From Streptomyces aureocirculatus (lineage in GTDB: Bacteria > Actinomycetota > Actinomycetes > Streptomycetales > Streptomycetaceae): DNA of 64,000 nucleotides. The stretch spans positions 1 through 64,000 of the forward strand of contig NZ_JOAP01000006.1 of the NCBI RefSeq assembly GCF_000720475.1, given 5' to 3'. This document shows positions 8,047 to 16,086 of the stretch, in pieces (the stretch's first letter is position 1; each line of letters starts with the position of its first letter). Position numbers and translations under genes: made by a program. The notes beneath the pieces were generated by a model, which was not told where the DNA came from, searched no databases, and saw only the letters and a program-made list of their open reading frames with translations.

Positions 8047-8316
8047 CTACGCGGGGACCTGGCGGCGGTGCAGGCGGTGGGTCGGGCGTAGGAGCAGTGA
8101 GAGGAGCGCGGCCGAGACGGCCAGGGCGCCGAGCAGGATCGCGGGCGGGTGGCCCGGGCCGAGCGTCATGTGTGTGATGAAGGCGCCGACGAGTGCTCCG
8201 CCCACGCCGGTGGAGAGCACCAGCGCCCGCGCGGGGAGCCGGTGCGGCAGTCGGCGGGCCGTCGCCCAGGCCAGGGCGAGGCCGATGAGTGCGGAGCCGA
8301 GTGCTTCTAGGATCAC
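8047..8316 (-). CDS. Small two- to three-pass membrane protein
   Basis: The 89-residue product has hydrophobic segments at about residues 3-20, 33-50 and 57-75 and ends in a basic tail (RPTHRLHRRQVPA). The GTG start follows GAGGGAGG by a good distance. No family was recognised. It lies just upstream of, and in the same orientation as, nothing else; its own promoter should be within 8317-8480, where an 18-bp direct repeat is found. Confidence 0.7.
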   Translation of the reverse strand: MILEALGSALIGLALAWATARRLPHRLPARALVLSTGVGGALVGAFITHMTLGPGHPPAILLGALAVSAALLSLLLRPTHRLHRRQVPA

Positions 8317-8409
8317 GGTGTGTTCCCTCCCTCGTGGCCAGGTGCAAATCGGTCGTAGCCGGTCTTACCCCCGGCTGCCGGAATACAACCCTCCAGCTCC
8401 GGGTGCCCA

Positions 8410-8447
8410 GTCGCACGCACTCGTACGCCGTCGCACGCACTCGTACG
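8410..8447. repeat. 18-bp direct repeat upstream of small membrane protein
   Basis: GTCGCACGCACTCGTACG occurs at 8410-8427 and again, without mismatch, at 8430-8447 (20-bp spacing, close to two helical turns). It lies about 95-130 bp upstream of the GTG of the membrane protein gene and could be an operator pair, or simply a local duplication. Confidence 0.5.
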
Positions 8448-8485
8448 TGGTCGAAACGAATTCCGCGCCCACGCCGGGGACAGAC

Positions 8486-8531
8486 ACAGCAGGACGGCCC
8501 GGTGGCAACTGCCACCGGGCCGTCCTGCTGT
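8486..8531. terminator. Strong 21-bp-stem terminator
   Basis: A perfect 21-bp stem (8486-8506 with 8511-8531) encloses the loop AACT. It lies 14 nt beyond the stop of the DUF3107 gene on the minus strand. No T tract follows, but the stem is long and uninterrupted, typical of Streptomyces terminators. Confidence 0.75.
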
Positions 8532-8545
8532 GCTCGCGCGTGGTC

Positions 8546-8773
8546 CTACAGGGCGCCGAAGCCCACCTTGCGCTGCGTCGGCTCGCCGATCTCCACGTAG
8601 GCGAGGCGGTCGGCAGGCACCAGGACCTTGCGGCCGTGGTCGTCCTCCAGGCTCAGCAGCGGGGTCTTGCCCGAAAGGGCCTCGGACACCGCGCGCTCGA
8701 CCTCCTCGGCGCTCTGACCGCTCTCCAGAACGATCTCGCGCGGCGCGTGCTGCACGCCGATCTTGACCTCCAC
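8546..8773 (-). CDS. DUF3107 family protein
   Basis: This 75-residue soluble protein (MEVKIGVQHAPREIVLESGQ start, EIGEPTQRKVGFG end) matches the actinobacterial DUF3107 family, the mycobacterial member of which (TB9.4, Rv3208A) is a small T-cell antigen of unknown function. GGAGGG lies 8 nt before the GTG start. The position beside a TetR regulator is the same as in mycobacteria. The short promoter region 8774-8919 contains TAATCT on the minus strand as a possible -10 box. Confidence 0.88.
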   Translation of the reverse strand: MEVKIGVQHAPREIVLESGQSAEEVERAVSEALSGKTPLLSLEDDHGRKVLVPADRLAYVEIGEPTQRKVGFGAL

Positions 8774-8919
8774 GCTTTGTCCCTCCGACGGTCAGTGATG
8801 TGCGCGGGCGCCCGCGCCGTACCCAGCACAGATTAGCCCGGTGAGGGGACAGGATCGGCGCCGGGCGTGCACGCCAGGAGCGAACAACGCCGGAGTGCGC
8901 GGTGGGAACAAACGCGCGG

Positions 8920-9561
8920 TCAGTGACCTTCCGTGCCGTGCAGCGGGAAGCCGGCGATGCCGCGCCACGCCAGCGAGGTGAGGAGCTGCACCGCCTTCTC
9001 GCGCGGTACGCCGCCGTCGCTGTGCAGCCAGTAGCGCGCGACGACCTGGGCGAGGCCGCCGAGCCCGGAGGCCAGGAGCATCGACTCGGACCTGGAGAGG
9101 CCGGTGTCCTCCGCGATCACCTCGCAGATCGCCTCCGCGCACTCCAGGGTGACCTTGTCCACGCGCTCACGGACCGCGGGCTCGTTCGTCAGGTCCGACT
9201 CGAAGACGAGCCGGAACGCGCCGCCGTCATCCTCCACGTACCCGAAATAGGCATCCATCGTGGCCGCGACGCGCAGCTTGTTGTCGGTCGTCGACGCGAG
9301 CGCCGCGCGCACCGCCTGCAGCAGGTTCTCGCAGTGCTGGTCGAGCAGCGCGAGGTAGAGGTCGAGCTTGCCGGGGAAGTGCTGGTAGAGCACCGGCTTG
9401 CTGACGCCCGCCCGTTCCGCGATGTCGTCCATGGCCGCCGCGTGGTACCCCTGGGCGACGAACACCTCCTGGGCCGCGCCCAGAAGCTGATTGCGCCGGG
9501 CACGGCGCGGCAGGCGTGTGCCCCGCGGGCGCGCCGCCTCTGTCTGCTCGATGGCTGTCAC
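8920..9561 (-). CDS. TetR family transcriptional regulator
   Basis: The 213-residue protein has an N-terminal TetR helix-turn-helix at about residues 20-70 (LLGAAQEVFVAQGYHAAAMD, AGVSKPVLYQHFPGKLDLYL). A helical ligand/dimer domain with a conserved C-terminal part (LLASGLGGLAQVVARYWL) follows. It is the likely orthologue of mycobacterial Rv3208. The 180-bp upstream region (9562-9741) has a possible -10 box TACGAT and an A/T patch, GTACTTTTCGGTAAC, that may be an autoregulatory site. Its targets are unknown; the divergent arrangement typical of drug-efflux TetR loci is absent here. Confidence 0.9.
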   Translation of the reverse strand: MTAIEQTEAARPRGTRLPRRARRNQLLGAAQEVFVAQGYHAAAMDDIAERAGVSKPVLYQHFPGKLDLYLALLDQHCENLLQAVRAALASTTDNKLRVAATMDAYFGYVEDDGGAFRLVFESDLTNEPAVRERVDKVTLECAEAICEVIAEDTGLSRSESMLLASGLGGLAQVVARYWLHSDGGVPREKAVQLLTSLAWRGIAGFPLHGTEGH

Positions 9562-9741
9562 GCCGCCTCCCGAAGTCGTCCTTGTGCTGCGGTGTGCGCC
9601 GCGTCGCCATCGTACTTTTCGGTAACTGTGATGTGTGCGGTGCGAGCGCAGAATTTCACGGACTGGATGCCACAGGCACCTCCCGCCGCCGTGCGTAGCC
9701 GGACAAACACGGGCAGCAGTGTGCGTGTCGGCCGACTGCGG

Positions 9742-9972
9742 TCAGCGGTAGTCGTCCTCGTCGAGGGACACCACGCGTGCCTGCTCGGCCAGGTCGGCCT
9801 CGTCGGCGGCGTTCTGGTCCGCGTCGTTGAGGGACTGGAGGGGGTCGTCCCGCTGGGGGGTGAGGTCGGTGTGCTGCTCGGCGGAGTCCGCCTCCGGAGT
9901 CTCAGGACCGGACTCCTGTGCCGAGGGCTCATCGGCCGTGAAGGTGTCGGGGTCGGTCGGATCGACGCTCAT
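9742..9972 (-). CDS. Small acidic disordered protein
   Basis: The 76-residue product (MSVDPTDPDTFTADEPSAQE start) is rich in Asp, Glu, Ser and Thr and ends in VVSLDEDDYR. It has no hydrophobic segment, so it is probably disordered and cytosolic. GAGGAG lies 6 nt before the ATG at 9972, which decides this start over an in-frame upstream one at 10050. The family was not recognised; similar short acidic proteins sit at this place in other Streptomyces. Between it and the divergent hydrolase (9973-10215) the region contains TAGGCT on the minus strand as a possible -10. Confidence 0.65.
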   Translation of the reverse strand: MSVDPTDPDTFTADEPSAQESGPETPEADSAEQHTDLTPQRDDPLQSLNDADQNAADEADLAEQARVVSLDEDDYR

Positions 9973-10215
9973 GTGGACTCCTCGGCTCTCTTCCCTGGGT
10001 CTGCTTGCTGTGTCCCGCTCTCCTGGGGTTTCCCGGGGATCGGCTCTCATGCCTGGCGCCGCGCCCGGTGTGCGACGGAATTCTCGGCGGTGCGGTGGTT
10101 GCCCCGATCACCTCCGAGCCTAGGGAAGACCCGTTTCGGCCGCCACGCGGTCCGTACGGGATCTGTGATGCCGAACACGTGATCCCGCGCGTGATCGTCT
10201 CGTAACATTGCCCGC

Positions 10216-11259
10216 ATGTCTTCGACCGAGTTGCCCGGCGCACTGGCCGCCGTGGTCCCCAAACCGGGGGCCGTCGCCGTCGCGAAGGGCGAGCGACTCG
10301 ACTCGGTCGCCCTGCCCGGACTCACCCTGAACGTGCGCTCGCGCCCCTCGGTGCGCCCCGGCCTGCCGCCCGCGCTGTACGTGCACGGGCTCGGCGGGTC
10401 CTCGCAGAACTGGACGGCGCTGATGCCGCTGCTCGAGGACGTCGTGGACTGCGAGGCCCTGGACCTGCCGGGCTTCGGTGACTCGCCGCCGCCTGACGAC
10501 GGCGACTATTCCGTGACCGGGCACGCACGCGCGGTCATCCGGCTCCTCGACTCCCGGGGGCGCGGGCCCGTACATCTGGTGGCCAATTCGCTGGGCGGTG
10601 CCGTGTCGACGCGCGTCGCCGCGGTGCGGCCCGACCTGGTGCGTACGCTGACGCTGATCTCGCCCGCCCTGCCCGAGCTGCGGGTGCAGCGTTCGGCGGT
10701 ACCGACCGGGCTGCTCGCGCTGCCCGGGGTCGCCGCCCTGTTCACCCGGCTCACCAAGGAGTGGACGGCCGAGCAGCGGGTGCGCGGTGTGCTCGGGCTC
10801 TGTTACGGCGACCCCGGGCGGGTCACGCCGGAAGGTTTCGGCGCCGCGGTCCGTGAGATGGAGCGCCGTCTCGCACTGCCCTACTTCTGGGACGCCATGG
10901 CGCGCTCGGCGCGCGGCATCGTGAACGCGTACACCCTCGGCGGCCAGCACGGACTCTGGCGGCAGGCGGAGCGGGTCCTCGCGCCCACGCTGCTCGTGTA
11001 CGGCGGGCGCGACCTGCTGGTGTCGTACCGCATGGCGCGCCGGGCGTCGGCGGCCTTCCGCGACTCGCGGCTCCTCACGCTGCCCGACGCCGGGCACGTG
11101 GCGATGATGGAGTATCCGGAGACGGTCGCTTCGGCCATTCGTGAACTACTGGCCGACACGGGTGAGTTGACCGGTGCTGTTGAGTTGAGTGAGGCACGTG
11201 GTGTGCGCGATCGTGGCGATGTGATGAAGGACCACCACGATTCGGGTTCGAGGAGCTGA
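10216..11259 (+). CDS. Alpha/beta-fold hydrolase
   Basis: This 347-residue enzyme has the oxyanion-loop segment ALYVHGLGGSSQNW near residue 50. The nucleophile elbow is VANSLGGAVSTRVA near residue 127. The acid lies in LLVYGGRDLLVSYRMA and the histidine in LPDAGHVAMMEYPE. The overall layout resembles epoxide hydrolase/haloperoxidase-type esterases; the substrate is unknown. TAACAT ends 7 nt before the ATG and no ribosome binding site is present, so the transcript should be leaderless. It is followed after 8 bp by the DUF3152 gene, suggesting an operon. Confidence 0.88.
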   Translation: MSSTELPGALAAVVPKPGAVAVAKGERLDSVALPGLTLNVRSRPSVRPGLPPALYVHGLGGSSQNWTALMPLLEDVVDCEALDLPGFGDSPPPDDGDYSVTGHARAVIRLLDSRGRGPVHLVANSLGGAVSTRVAAVRPDLVRTLTLISPALPELRVQRSAVPTGLLALPGVAALFTRLTKEWTAEQRVRGVLGLCYGDPGRVTPEGFGAAVREMERRLALPYFWDAMARSARGIVNAYTLGGQHGLWRQAERVLAPTLLVYGGRDLLVSYRMARRASAAFRDSRLLTLPDAGHVAMMEYPETVASAIRELLADTGELTGAVELSEARGVRDRGDVMKDHHDSGSRS

Positions 11260-11267
11260 GGCGCCGC

Positions 11268-12824
11268 GTGGGACGTCATAGCCGCCACCGGGGTCCGGCC
11301 GACACCTCGGACACCACCAGCACCTCCGGTATACAGAGTGGCGCACCGAAGGCCCAGGCCAAGGGCCCTACACCCGGTTCCGGCCGCCGCAGGCGCGGCG
11401 GGGGCGGCGGCACGCCCCCGCACGGGGTGCCCCAGGTACCCCCGCCGAGCACGACGACGCCTCCGCACGGCGTGCCCCAGCACACCCCGCCCCATGGCGT
11501 GCCCCAGCACACCCCGCCCCATGGCGTGCCCCAGCACACGCCTCCCCATGGCGTGCCCCAGCACACGCCTCCCGGCGGCACCCCCCAGGTGCGCGGCGGG
11601 CATCCCGAGCAGCGTGAGCCCGGGGGCGGCTGGGGCGAGGTCGGGGGAGCGGCCGCCGGGGTCGGCCACGGGGTGCCGCCGCAGGTGCGCGGGACCTCGG
11701 CGCAGGGGCCCAGGCAGGACTACGTCGACGCCTTCGGGGCCGACGAGATGATCGACGTCCACGACGACGTCCACGACGACGGCCTCGGCGACGGCGTCGA
11801 CGACGTGTTCGCCGCCGGTACGAAGACCGCGGCGCGCCCGCCGCGGCACCGCGACCCGTACGCGTCCGTGACCACCTGGGACTCGGGCGGCTCCGACGGC
11901 GGCGGGCACGACGGGACCGGCGACGGTGACGGCGGCGACGGCGATCCGGAACCCGCTGGAGACGGCGACCCCGGCTCCGGCTCCGGCACCGCGTCGGGCC
12001 GGGAGAAGAACCGCGGCCGCACCGTCACCGGCATCGCCGCCGCAGCCGTCACCACCCTCCTCGCCGTCGTCGTGGCCGGTCAGGTCGCCGACGGCGCCAA
12101 GGGCGACGGATCGCCCACACAGGCAGCCGAGCAGGGCGGCAACCGTGACGGCCAGGACTCCGAGGCGTCCCGCTCGGACAACCGTCCGGCTCCCTCCGAC
12201 CCCACGCCCGCGCCTGCCGCCCCGGCCACGTACGACGAGAAAATGGGCAAGAAGTATCCGCTGGACGCGAAACTCACCGCGTCCGGCGACTTCGACGTGG
12301 TCCGCGGATTCGCCAGGGCGCCGGGCAAGGGGCAGAAGTTCCGATACCGCGTCGACGTGGAGAAGGGCATGGCCCTTGACGGTGGACTCTTCGCGGAGGC
12401 CGTGCAGAAAACCCTGAACGACGACCGGAGTTGGGCACACGGCGGCGCCAGGACCTTCGAGCGGATCTCATCGGGTCACCCCGATTTCGTCATCACCCTT
12501 GCCAGCCCGGGAACGACGGCGAAATGGTGCGCCAAATCCGGTCTCGACACCTGGGAACAGAATGTGTCGTGCGACTCCGCCGCCACCGACCGGGTGATGA
12601 TCAATGCGTTCCGGTGGGCCCAGGGCGCCAAGACCTACGGCGACCGTATCCACCCGTACCGGCAGATGCTGATCAACCACGAGGTCGGCCACCGGCTCGG
12701 CTATGGCCATGTGGACTGCCGTCGTGACGGCGAGCTGGCGCCCGTCATGCAGCAGCAGACGAAGTTCCTGAACCACGACGGCATTCGTTGCAAGGCCAAT
12801 CCCTGGTCCTTCCCGAAGAGTTGA
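11268..12824 (+). CDS. DUF3152 membrane-anchored putative metalloprotease
   Basis: The 518-residue protein has a long disordered N-terminal half with PPHGVPQHT repeats (about residues 50-105) and Asp-rich segments. One membrane helix near residue 250 (VTGIAAAAVTTLLAVVVAGQ) follows, then an extracellular C-terminal DUF3152 domain. That domain holds HEVGHRLGYGH, close to an HExxH..H zinc site, followed by conserved HVDC and CKANPW cysteines. A secreted-side zinc peptidase activity is inferred, not shown. The mycobacterial counterpart is Rv3207c. GAGG lies 6 nt before the GTG start. It is probably co-transcribed with the preceding hydrolase. Confidence 0.87.
   Translation: MGRHSRHRGPADTSDTTSTSGIQSGAPKAQAKGPTPGSGRRRRGGGGGTPPHGVPQVPPPSTTTPPHGVPQHTPPHGVPQHTPPHGVPQHTPPHGVPQHTPPGGTPQVRGGHPEQREPGGGWGEVGGAAAGVGHGVPPQVRGTSAQGPRQDYVDAFGADEMIDVHDDVHDDGLGDGVDDVFAAGTKTAARPPRHRDPYASVTTWDSGGSDGGGHDGTGDGDGGDGDPEPAGDGDPGSGSGTASGREKNRGRTVTGIAAAAVTTLLAVVVAGQVADGAKGDGSPTQAAEQGGNRDGQDSEASRSDNRPAPSDPTPAPAAPATYDEKMGKKYPLDAKLTASGDFDVVRGFARAPGKGQKFRYRVDVEKGMALDGGLFAEAVQKTLNDDRSWAHGGARTFERISSGHPDFVITLASPGTTAKWCAKSGLDTWEQNVSCDSAATDRVMINAFRWAQGAKTYGDRIHPYRQMLINHEVGHRLGYGHVDCRRDGELAPVMQQQTKFLNHDGIRCKANPWSFPKS
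11460..11575 (+). repeat. In-frame coding repeat (PPHGVPQHT)
   Basis: CATGGCGTGCCCCAGCACAC-type units recur every 27 bp within the DUF3152 gene, encoding five or so PPHGVPQHT repeats. It is a coding minisatellite; copy number would be expected to differ between strains. Confidence 0.8.
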
Positions 12825-12869
12825 GCCACCGGAACGGAGGCTGAACACGGGGACGAACCGGATCCCGCG

Positions 12870-12898
12870 TTGACATCGCACGCGTCATCGACCATATT
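12870..12898 (+). promoter_or_regulatory. Consensus promoter of the opp leader transcript
   Basis: TTGACA (12870-12875), 17 bp, CATATT (12893-12898). It is the best -35 match noticed in the window. The ATG of the 30-residue leader peptide lies 7 nt beyond the -10, so the transcript should be leaderless. Confidence 0.65.
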
Positions 12899-12905
12899 TC
12901 TCCGC

Positions 12906-12998
12906 ATGTCGAGCCGTCCCGCCTCCGTGAGCGCCGCCCTTGAGCTGGCGCTGTTCGGCGTGACCGCGCTCTGCGTGGCCGACATTCACTGTCGCTGA
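12906..12998 (+). CDS. Leaderless 30-residue candidate leader peptide
   Basis: ATG at 12906 opens a 30-codon frame whose product begins MSSRPASVSAALELALFGVT and ends ALCVADIHCR. It lies 7 nt downstream of a consensus-like promoter and has no ribosome binding site. It is placed 337 nt ahead of a peptide-transporter operon with a hairpin overlapping its stop codon, which is the arrangement of an attenuator leader. Two cysteines and one histidine lie in the last eight residues and could be sensing codons. It is not assigned to any named leader family. It could alternatively be a small membrane-active peptide, given its hydrophobic centre. Confidence 0.55.
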   Translation: MSSRPASVSAALELALFGVTALCVADIHCR

Positions 12999-13031
12999 CG
13001 CCCGCCCCGGCGAGTGCGTCGCGTTCTTTTT
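12993..13031 (+). terminator. Attenuator-like hairpin with T tract after leader peptide
   Basis: GACGC at 12997 pairs with GCGTC at 13016. The stem is extended outward with one bulge (12993-12996 with 13021-13023) and inward by GCC/GGC. It is followed at once by TTCTTTTT (13024-13031). The left arm overlaps the last codon and stop of the leader peptide, so ribosome position could control folding. Confidence 0.5.
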
Positions 13032-13178
13032 CCGTACGCTGCTTTCCGTCTGATCTGCCGTATTTCTCCCTGCCGTATGCCCTGACCGCTTGCGCGGTGC
13101 ATTCGGCACGGCCGTCGGCAGGTCCGCGACCGCATCAGGTGTGCGTGCCCCGGGGTGGGCGGTTCCGGTTCCGTCGAA

Positions 13179-13282
13179 CCATTTCGCTGAACTATCTCGC
13201 TGATCCATTCTGCTGATCCATTCTGCCGAGCGATTCAGCCGAGCCATTCAGCCGAGCCATTCAGTCGAGTCATTCCGTTGAT
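13179..13282 (+). repeat. Eight tandem 13-bp repeats in the opp 5' leader
   Basis: Eight adjoining 13-bp units (starts 13179, 13192, 13205, 13218, 13231, 13244, 13257, 13270) follow the pattern CCATTCWGCYGAK. Units 4-7 differ from one another at only one or two positions. The array ends 53 nt before the ATG of the substrate-binding protein and is A/T-richer than its surroundings. The remaining part of the 337-bp gap (13032-13178) shows no gene. Confidence 0.85.
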
Positions 13283-13335
13283 TCCGGCGAGTCCCGTCCC
13301 GATTCGCCTTCTTTCGCTTTCCGAGAGGCACTCCG

Positions 13336-15066
13336 ATGCGCCGTCTGCGTCGTCCCACGTCCGTCATGTCCCGCCGCGCGGCAGCGGCATCCGCCGCCCT
13401 TGTCGTCCTGGCCGCGGGCGCCGCCGCCTGCGCGGGCCCCGAGGACAAGAGCGAGGCGGGCGGCGACGGCAAGCCCCGGAAGGGCGGCACCCTCACGGTC
13501 CTCAACAGCGCCCCGCAGAGCGACTTCGACCCGGCGCGCCTGTACACCTCCGGCGGCGGCAACGTGCCGAGCCTCGTCTTTCGCACCCTGACCACCCGCA
13601 ACCGCGAGGACGGCGCCGCCGGCGCCGAGGTCGTCCCGGATCTCGCCGAGGGCCTCGGCAAGCCGAGCGAGAACGCCACGGTGTGGACGTACACCCTGAA
13701 GAAGGGCCTCAAGTTCGAGGACGGCACGCCGGTCACGACCAAGGACATCAAGTACGGCATCGAGCGCTCCTTCGCCGCCGAACTGTCCGGCGGCGCACCC
13801 TTCCTGCGGGACTGGCTCATCGGCGGCGACAAGTACCAGGGCCCCTACAAGGACAAGAAGGGCCTGGACTCCGTCGAGACCCCGGACGACCGGACGATCG
13901 TCTTCCGGCTGAACAAGCCCGTCGGCGACTTCGACTACGTGGCCACGCAGACGTCCTTCGCGCCCGTGCCGAAGGCCAAGGACAAGGGCACCAAGTACGA
14001 GGAGCACCCGGTCTCGACCGGCCCGTACAAGGTCGTCAAGAACACGAGCGACGGCGAGCGGCTGCAACTGGAGCGCAACCCGCACTGGTCCGCCGCGACG
14101 GACGCCGAGCGCAAGGCGTACCCGGACAGGATCGACGTGCGGTCCGGCCTCAACTCGTCCGTCATCAACCAGCGGCTCTCCGCGAGCCAGGGCTCCGACG
14201 CCGCCGCCGTCACCACCGACACCAACCTCGGGCCCGCCGAACTCGCCAAGGTCAGCGGCGACAAGAAGCTCGCCGCGCAGGTCGGCACCGGCCACTTCGG
14301 CTACACCAACTACCTCGCCTTCAACCCGAAGGTGAAGCCGTTCGACGACCCCAAGGTCCGCCAGGCCGTCGCCCACGCCGTCGACCGCACCTCGGTCGTC
14401 AACGCCGCGGGCGGCTCCTCGCTCGCCGAGCCCGCCACCACGTTCCTGCCGAACCAGAAGTCCTTCGGACACACGAAGTTCGACCATTTCCCCGCGGGCG
14501 CGTCCGGCAACCCGGAGAAGGCCAGGGAGCTCCTGAAGGCCGCGGGCCACAAGGACGGCCTGACCATCACGCTCACCCACTCCAACGCCAAGAACTTCGA
14601 GACCGGCCCCGAGGTCGCCACGGCCCTCCAGGACGCCCTGAAGAAGGCCGGTTTCACCGTCAAGCTCCAGGGCCTGGAGGACAACGACTACGAGGACAGG
14701 GTCCACGACGCCAAGGACGAGCCCGGACTGTTCCTAGCCCACTGGGGCGCGGACTGGCCCTCCGGCGGCCCGTTCCTGTCGCCGATCTTCGACGGCCGAC
14801 AGATCGTCAATGATGGATACAACTTCAACTCCAGCTTCCACAATGACAAGTCGGTCAATGCGGAGATTGACTCGATCAACAAGTTGACCGATCACGACGA
14901 GGCCGCCAAGAGGTGGGGGGCTCTTGACAAGAAGATCGGCGCCAAGGCCCTCAACGTGCCGCTGTTCCACCCCGTCTACAAGCGCCTCTACGGCAAGGAC
15001 GTCAAGAACGTCGTGATCAGTGACTGGACGGGCGTCCTCGACGTCTCCCAGGTCGCGGTCAAGTAG
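13336..15066 (+). CDS. Peptide ABC transporter substrate-binding lipoprotein
   Basis: The 576-residue protein is a family-5 (DppA/OppA) extracellular solute-binding protein. A signal peptide with hydrophobic core AAAASAALVVLAAGAAAC ends in a lipobox-like cysteine near residue 32. The mature part shows the family's GGTLTVLNSAPQSDFDPARL start, TGPYKVVKN near residue 230 and FHPVYKRLY near the end. It should bind oligopeptides (or nickel/glycosides, less likely) outside the membrane and deliver them to the permeases encoded next. GAGAGG precedes the ATG by 8 nt. It lies behind a leader peptide, hairpin and repeat array, suggesting leader control. Confidence 0.92.
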   Translation: MRRLRRPTSVMSRRAAAASAALVVLAAGAAACAGPEDKSEAGGDGKPRKGGTLTVLNSAPQSDFDPARLYTSGGGNVPSLVFRTLTTRNREDGAAGAEVVPDLAEGLGKPSENATVWTYTLKKGLKFEDGTPVTTKDIKYGIERSFAAELSGGAPFLRDWLIGGDKYQGPYKDKKGLDSVETPDDRTIVFRLNKPVGDFDYVATQTSFAPVPKAKDKGTKYEEHPVSTGPYKVVKNTSDGERLQLERNPHWSAATDAERKAYPDRIDVRSGLNSSVINQRLSASQGSDAAAVTTDTNLGPAELAKVSGDKKLAAQVGTGHFGYTNYLAFNPKVKPFDDPKVRQAVAHAVDRTSVVNAAGGSSLAEPATTFLPNQKSFGHTKFDHFPAGASGNPEKARELLKAAGHKDGLTITLTHSNAKNFETGPEVATALQDALKKAGFTVKLQGLEDNDYEDRVHDAKDEPGLFLAHWGADWPSGGPFLSPIFDGRQIVNDGYNFNSSFHNDKSVNAEIDSINKLTDHDEAAKRWGALDKKIGAKALNVPLFHPVYKRLYGKDVKNVVISDWTGVLDVSQVAVK

Positions 15067-15087
15067 GGACGGCCAGGTCAACCTGTC

Positions 15088-16086
15088 ATGAGTGAGGCCC
15101 TGTTGGCCTCGGAGATCCCGGGAGCGGGCGCCACCGCGGCGCCCGCCCCCGCCTCCGGAGCCCGTCAGTTCTGGCGGCGGCTGCACACGCAGCGTGCCGC
15201 CCTCGTCGCGGCGGCAGTCGTCGCCCTGCTCGTCCTGGTGGCGCTCGCCGCGCCCCTGTTCACGGCCCTGGAGGGCCAGGACCCCACCTCGTACCACCCC
15301 GGACTCGTGGACTCCGCGCGCGGCGGAGTGCCCGTCGGGCCGCTCGGCGGGATCAGCTCCGAGCACTGGCTCGGCGTCGAACCGCAGACCGGCCGGGACC
15401 TCTTCGCGCGGCTCGTGTACGGCGCCCGCGTCTCCCTCGGCGTCGCCCTCGCGGCGACCCTGCTCCAGATCGCGATCGGCGTCACCGTGGGGCTCGCCTG
15501 CGGGCTCGGCGGCCGCCGGCTCGACCAGTCGCTCAGCCGCGCCACCGACGTCATGGTGGCGCTGCCCCTGATGGTCCTCGCGCTCGCGCTGCTCGCCGTG
15601 GTGCCGGGCGGCTTCCCGCGGCCGGTGCTCGTCGCCCTCGTCATCGGCTTCGTGGGCTGGGGCGGCGTGGCCAAGGTGGTGCGCGCCAGGGCCATCTCGC
15701 TGAAGTCGCTCGACCATGTGGCCGCGGCCCGGCTCAGCGGCTGGGGCGGCGTCCGGATCGCCCGCCGCGAGCTGCTGCCCGCGCTCGCCGCCCCCGTCAT
15801 CACGTACGCCGCGCTGCTCGTCCCCGGCAACATCACCGTCGAGGCGGCCCTGTCCTTCCTCGGCGTCGGCGTCAAACCGCCCACCGCGTCCTGGGGACAG
15901 ATGCTCACATCGGCCGACGTCTGGTACCAGGCGGCACCGCAGTATCTGCTGCTGCCCGCCGCCGCGCTGTTCGTGACCGTGCTCGCGCTCACCGTCCTCG
16001 GCGACGGCGTGCGTACCGCGCTCGACCCGCGGGCGGCCTCCCGGCTGCGCATCGGCACCGGCCGCAAGCGGGAGGACGGCGCATGA
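15088..16086 (+). CDS. Peptide ABC transporter permease, DppC-like
   Basis: This 332-residue membrane protein is the OppC/DppC-type permease. After a first membrane helix (LVAAAVVALLVLVALAAPLF) and an extracellular loop with LGVEPQTGRDLFARLVYGAR, the binding-protein-dependent permease domain follows. The EAA-type coupling loop reads DHVAAARLSGWGGVRIARRE. The last segments include TVEAALSFLGVGVKPPTASW, a DppC signature. The gene order here is binding protein, DppC-like, DppB-like, ATPase, with the usual B-C order inverted. It starts 21 bp after the binding protein gene and overlaps the next gene by 4 bp (ATGA). Confidence 0.92.
   Translation: MSEALLASEIPGAGATAAPAPASGARQFWRRLHTQRAALVAAAVVALLVLVALAAPLFTALEGQDPTSYHPGLVDSARGGVPVGPLGGISSEHWLGVEPQTGRDLFARLVYGARVSLGVALAATLLQIAIGVTVGLACGLGGRRLDQSLSRATDVMVALPLMVLALALLAVVPGGFPRPVLVALVIGFVGWGGVAKVVRARAISLKSLDHVAAARLSGWGGVRIARRELLPALAAPVITYAALLVPGNITVEAALSFLGVGVKPPTASWGQMLTSADVWYQAAPQYLLLPAAALFVTVLALTVLGDGVRTALDPRAASRLRIGTGRKREDGA

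Noticed and set aside
10080..10110. SigR-type site GGAAT...GTT upstream of the hydrolase at 10216
   Set aside because: The spacer is 16 bases, not 18, and it is too far from the predicted leaderless start.
11460..11575. CRISPR-like regular repeats
   Set aside because: The units are contiguous, have no spacers and encode in-frame PPHGVPQHT; no cas gene is present.
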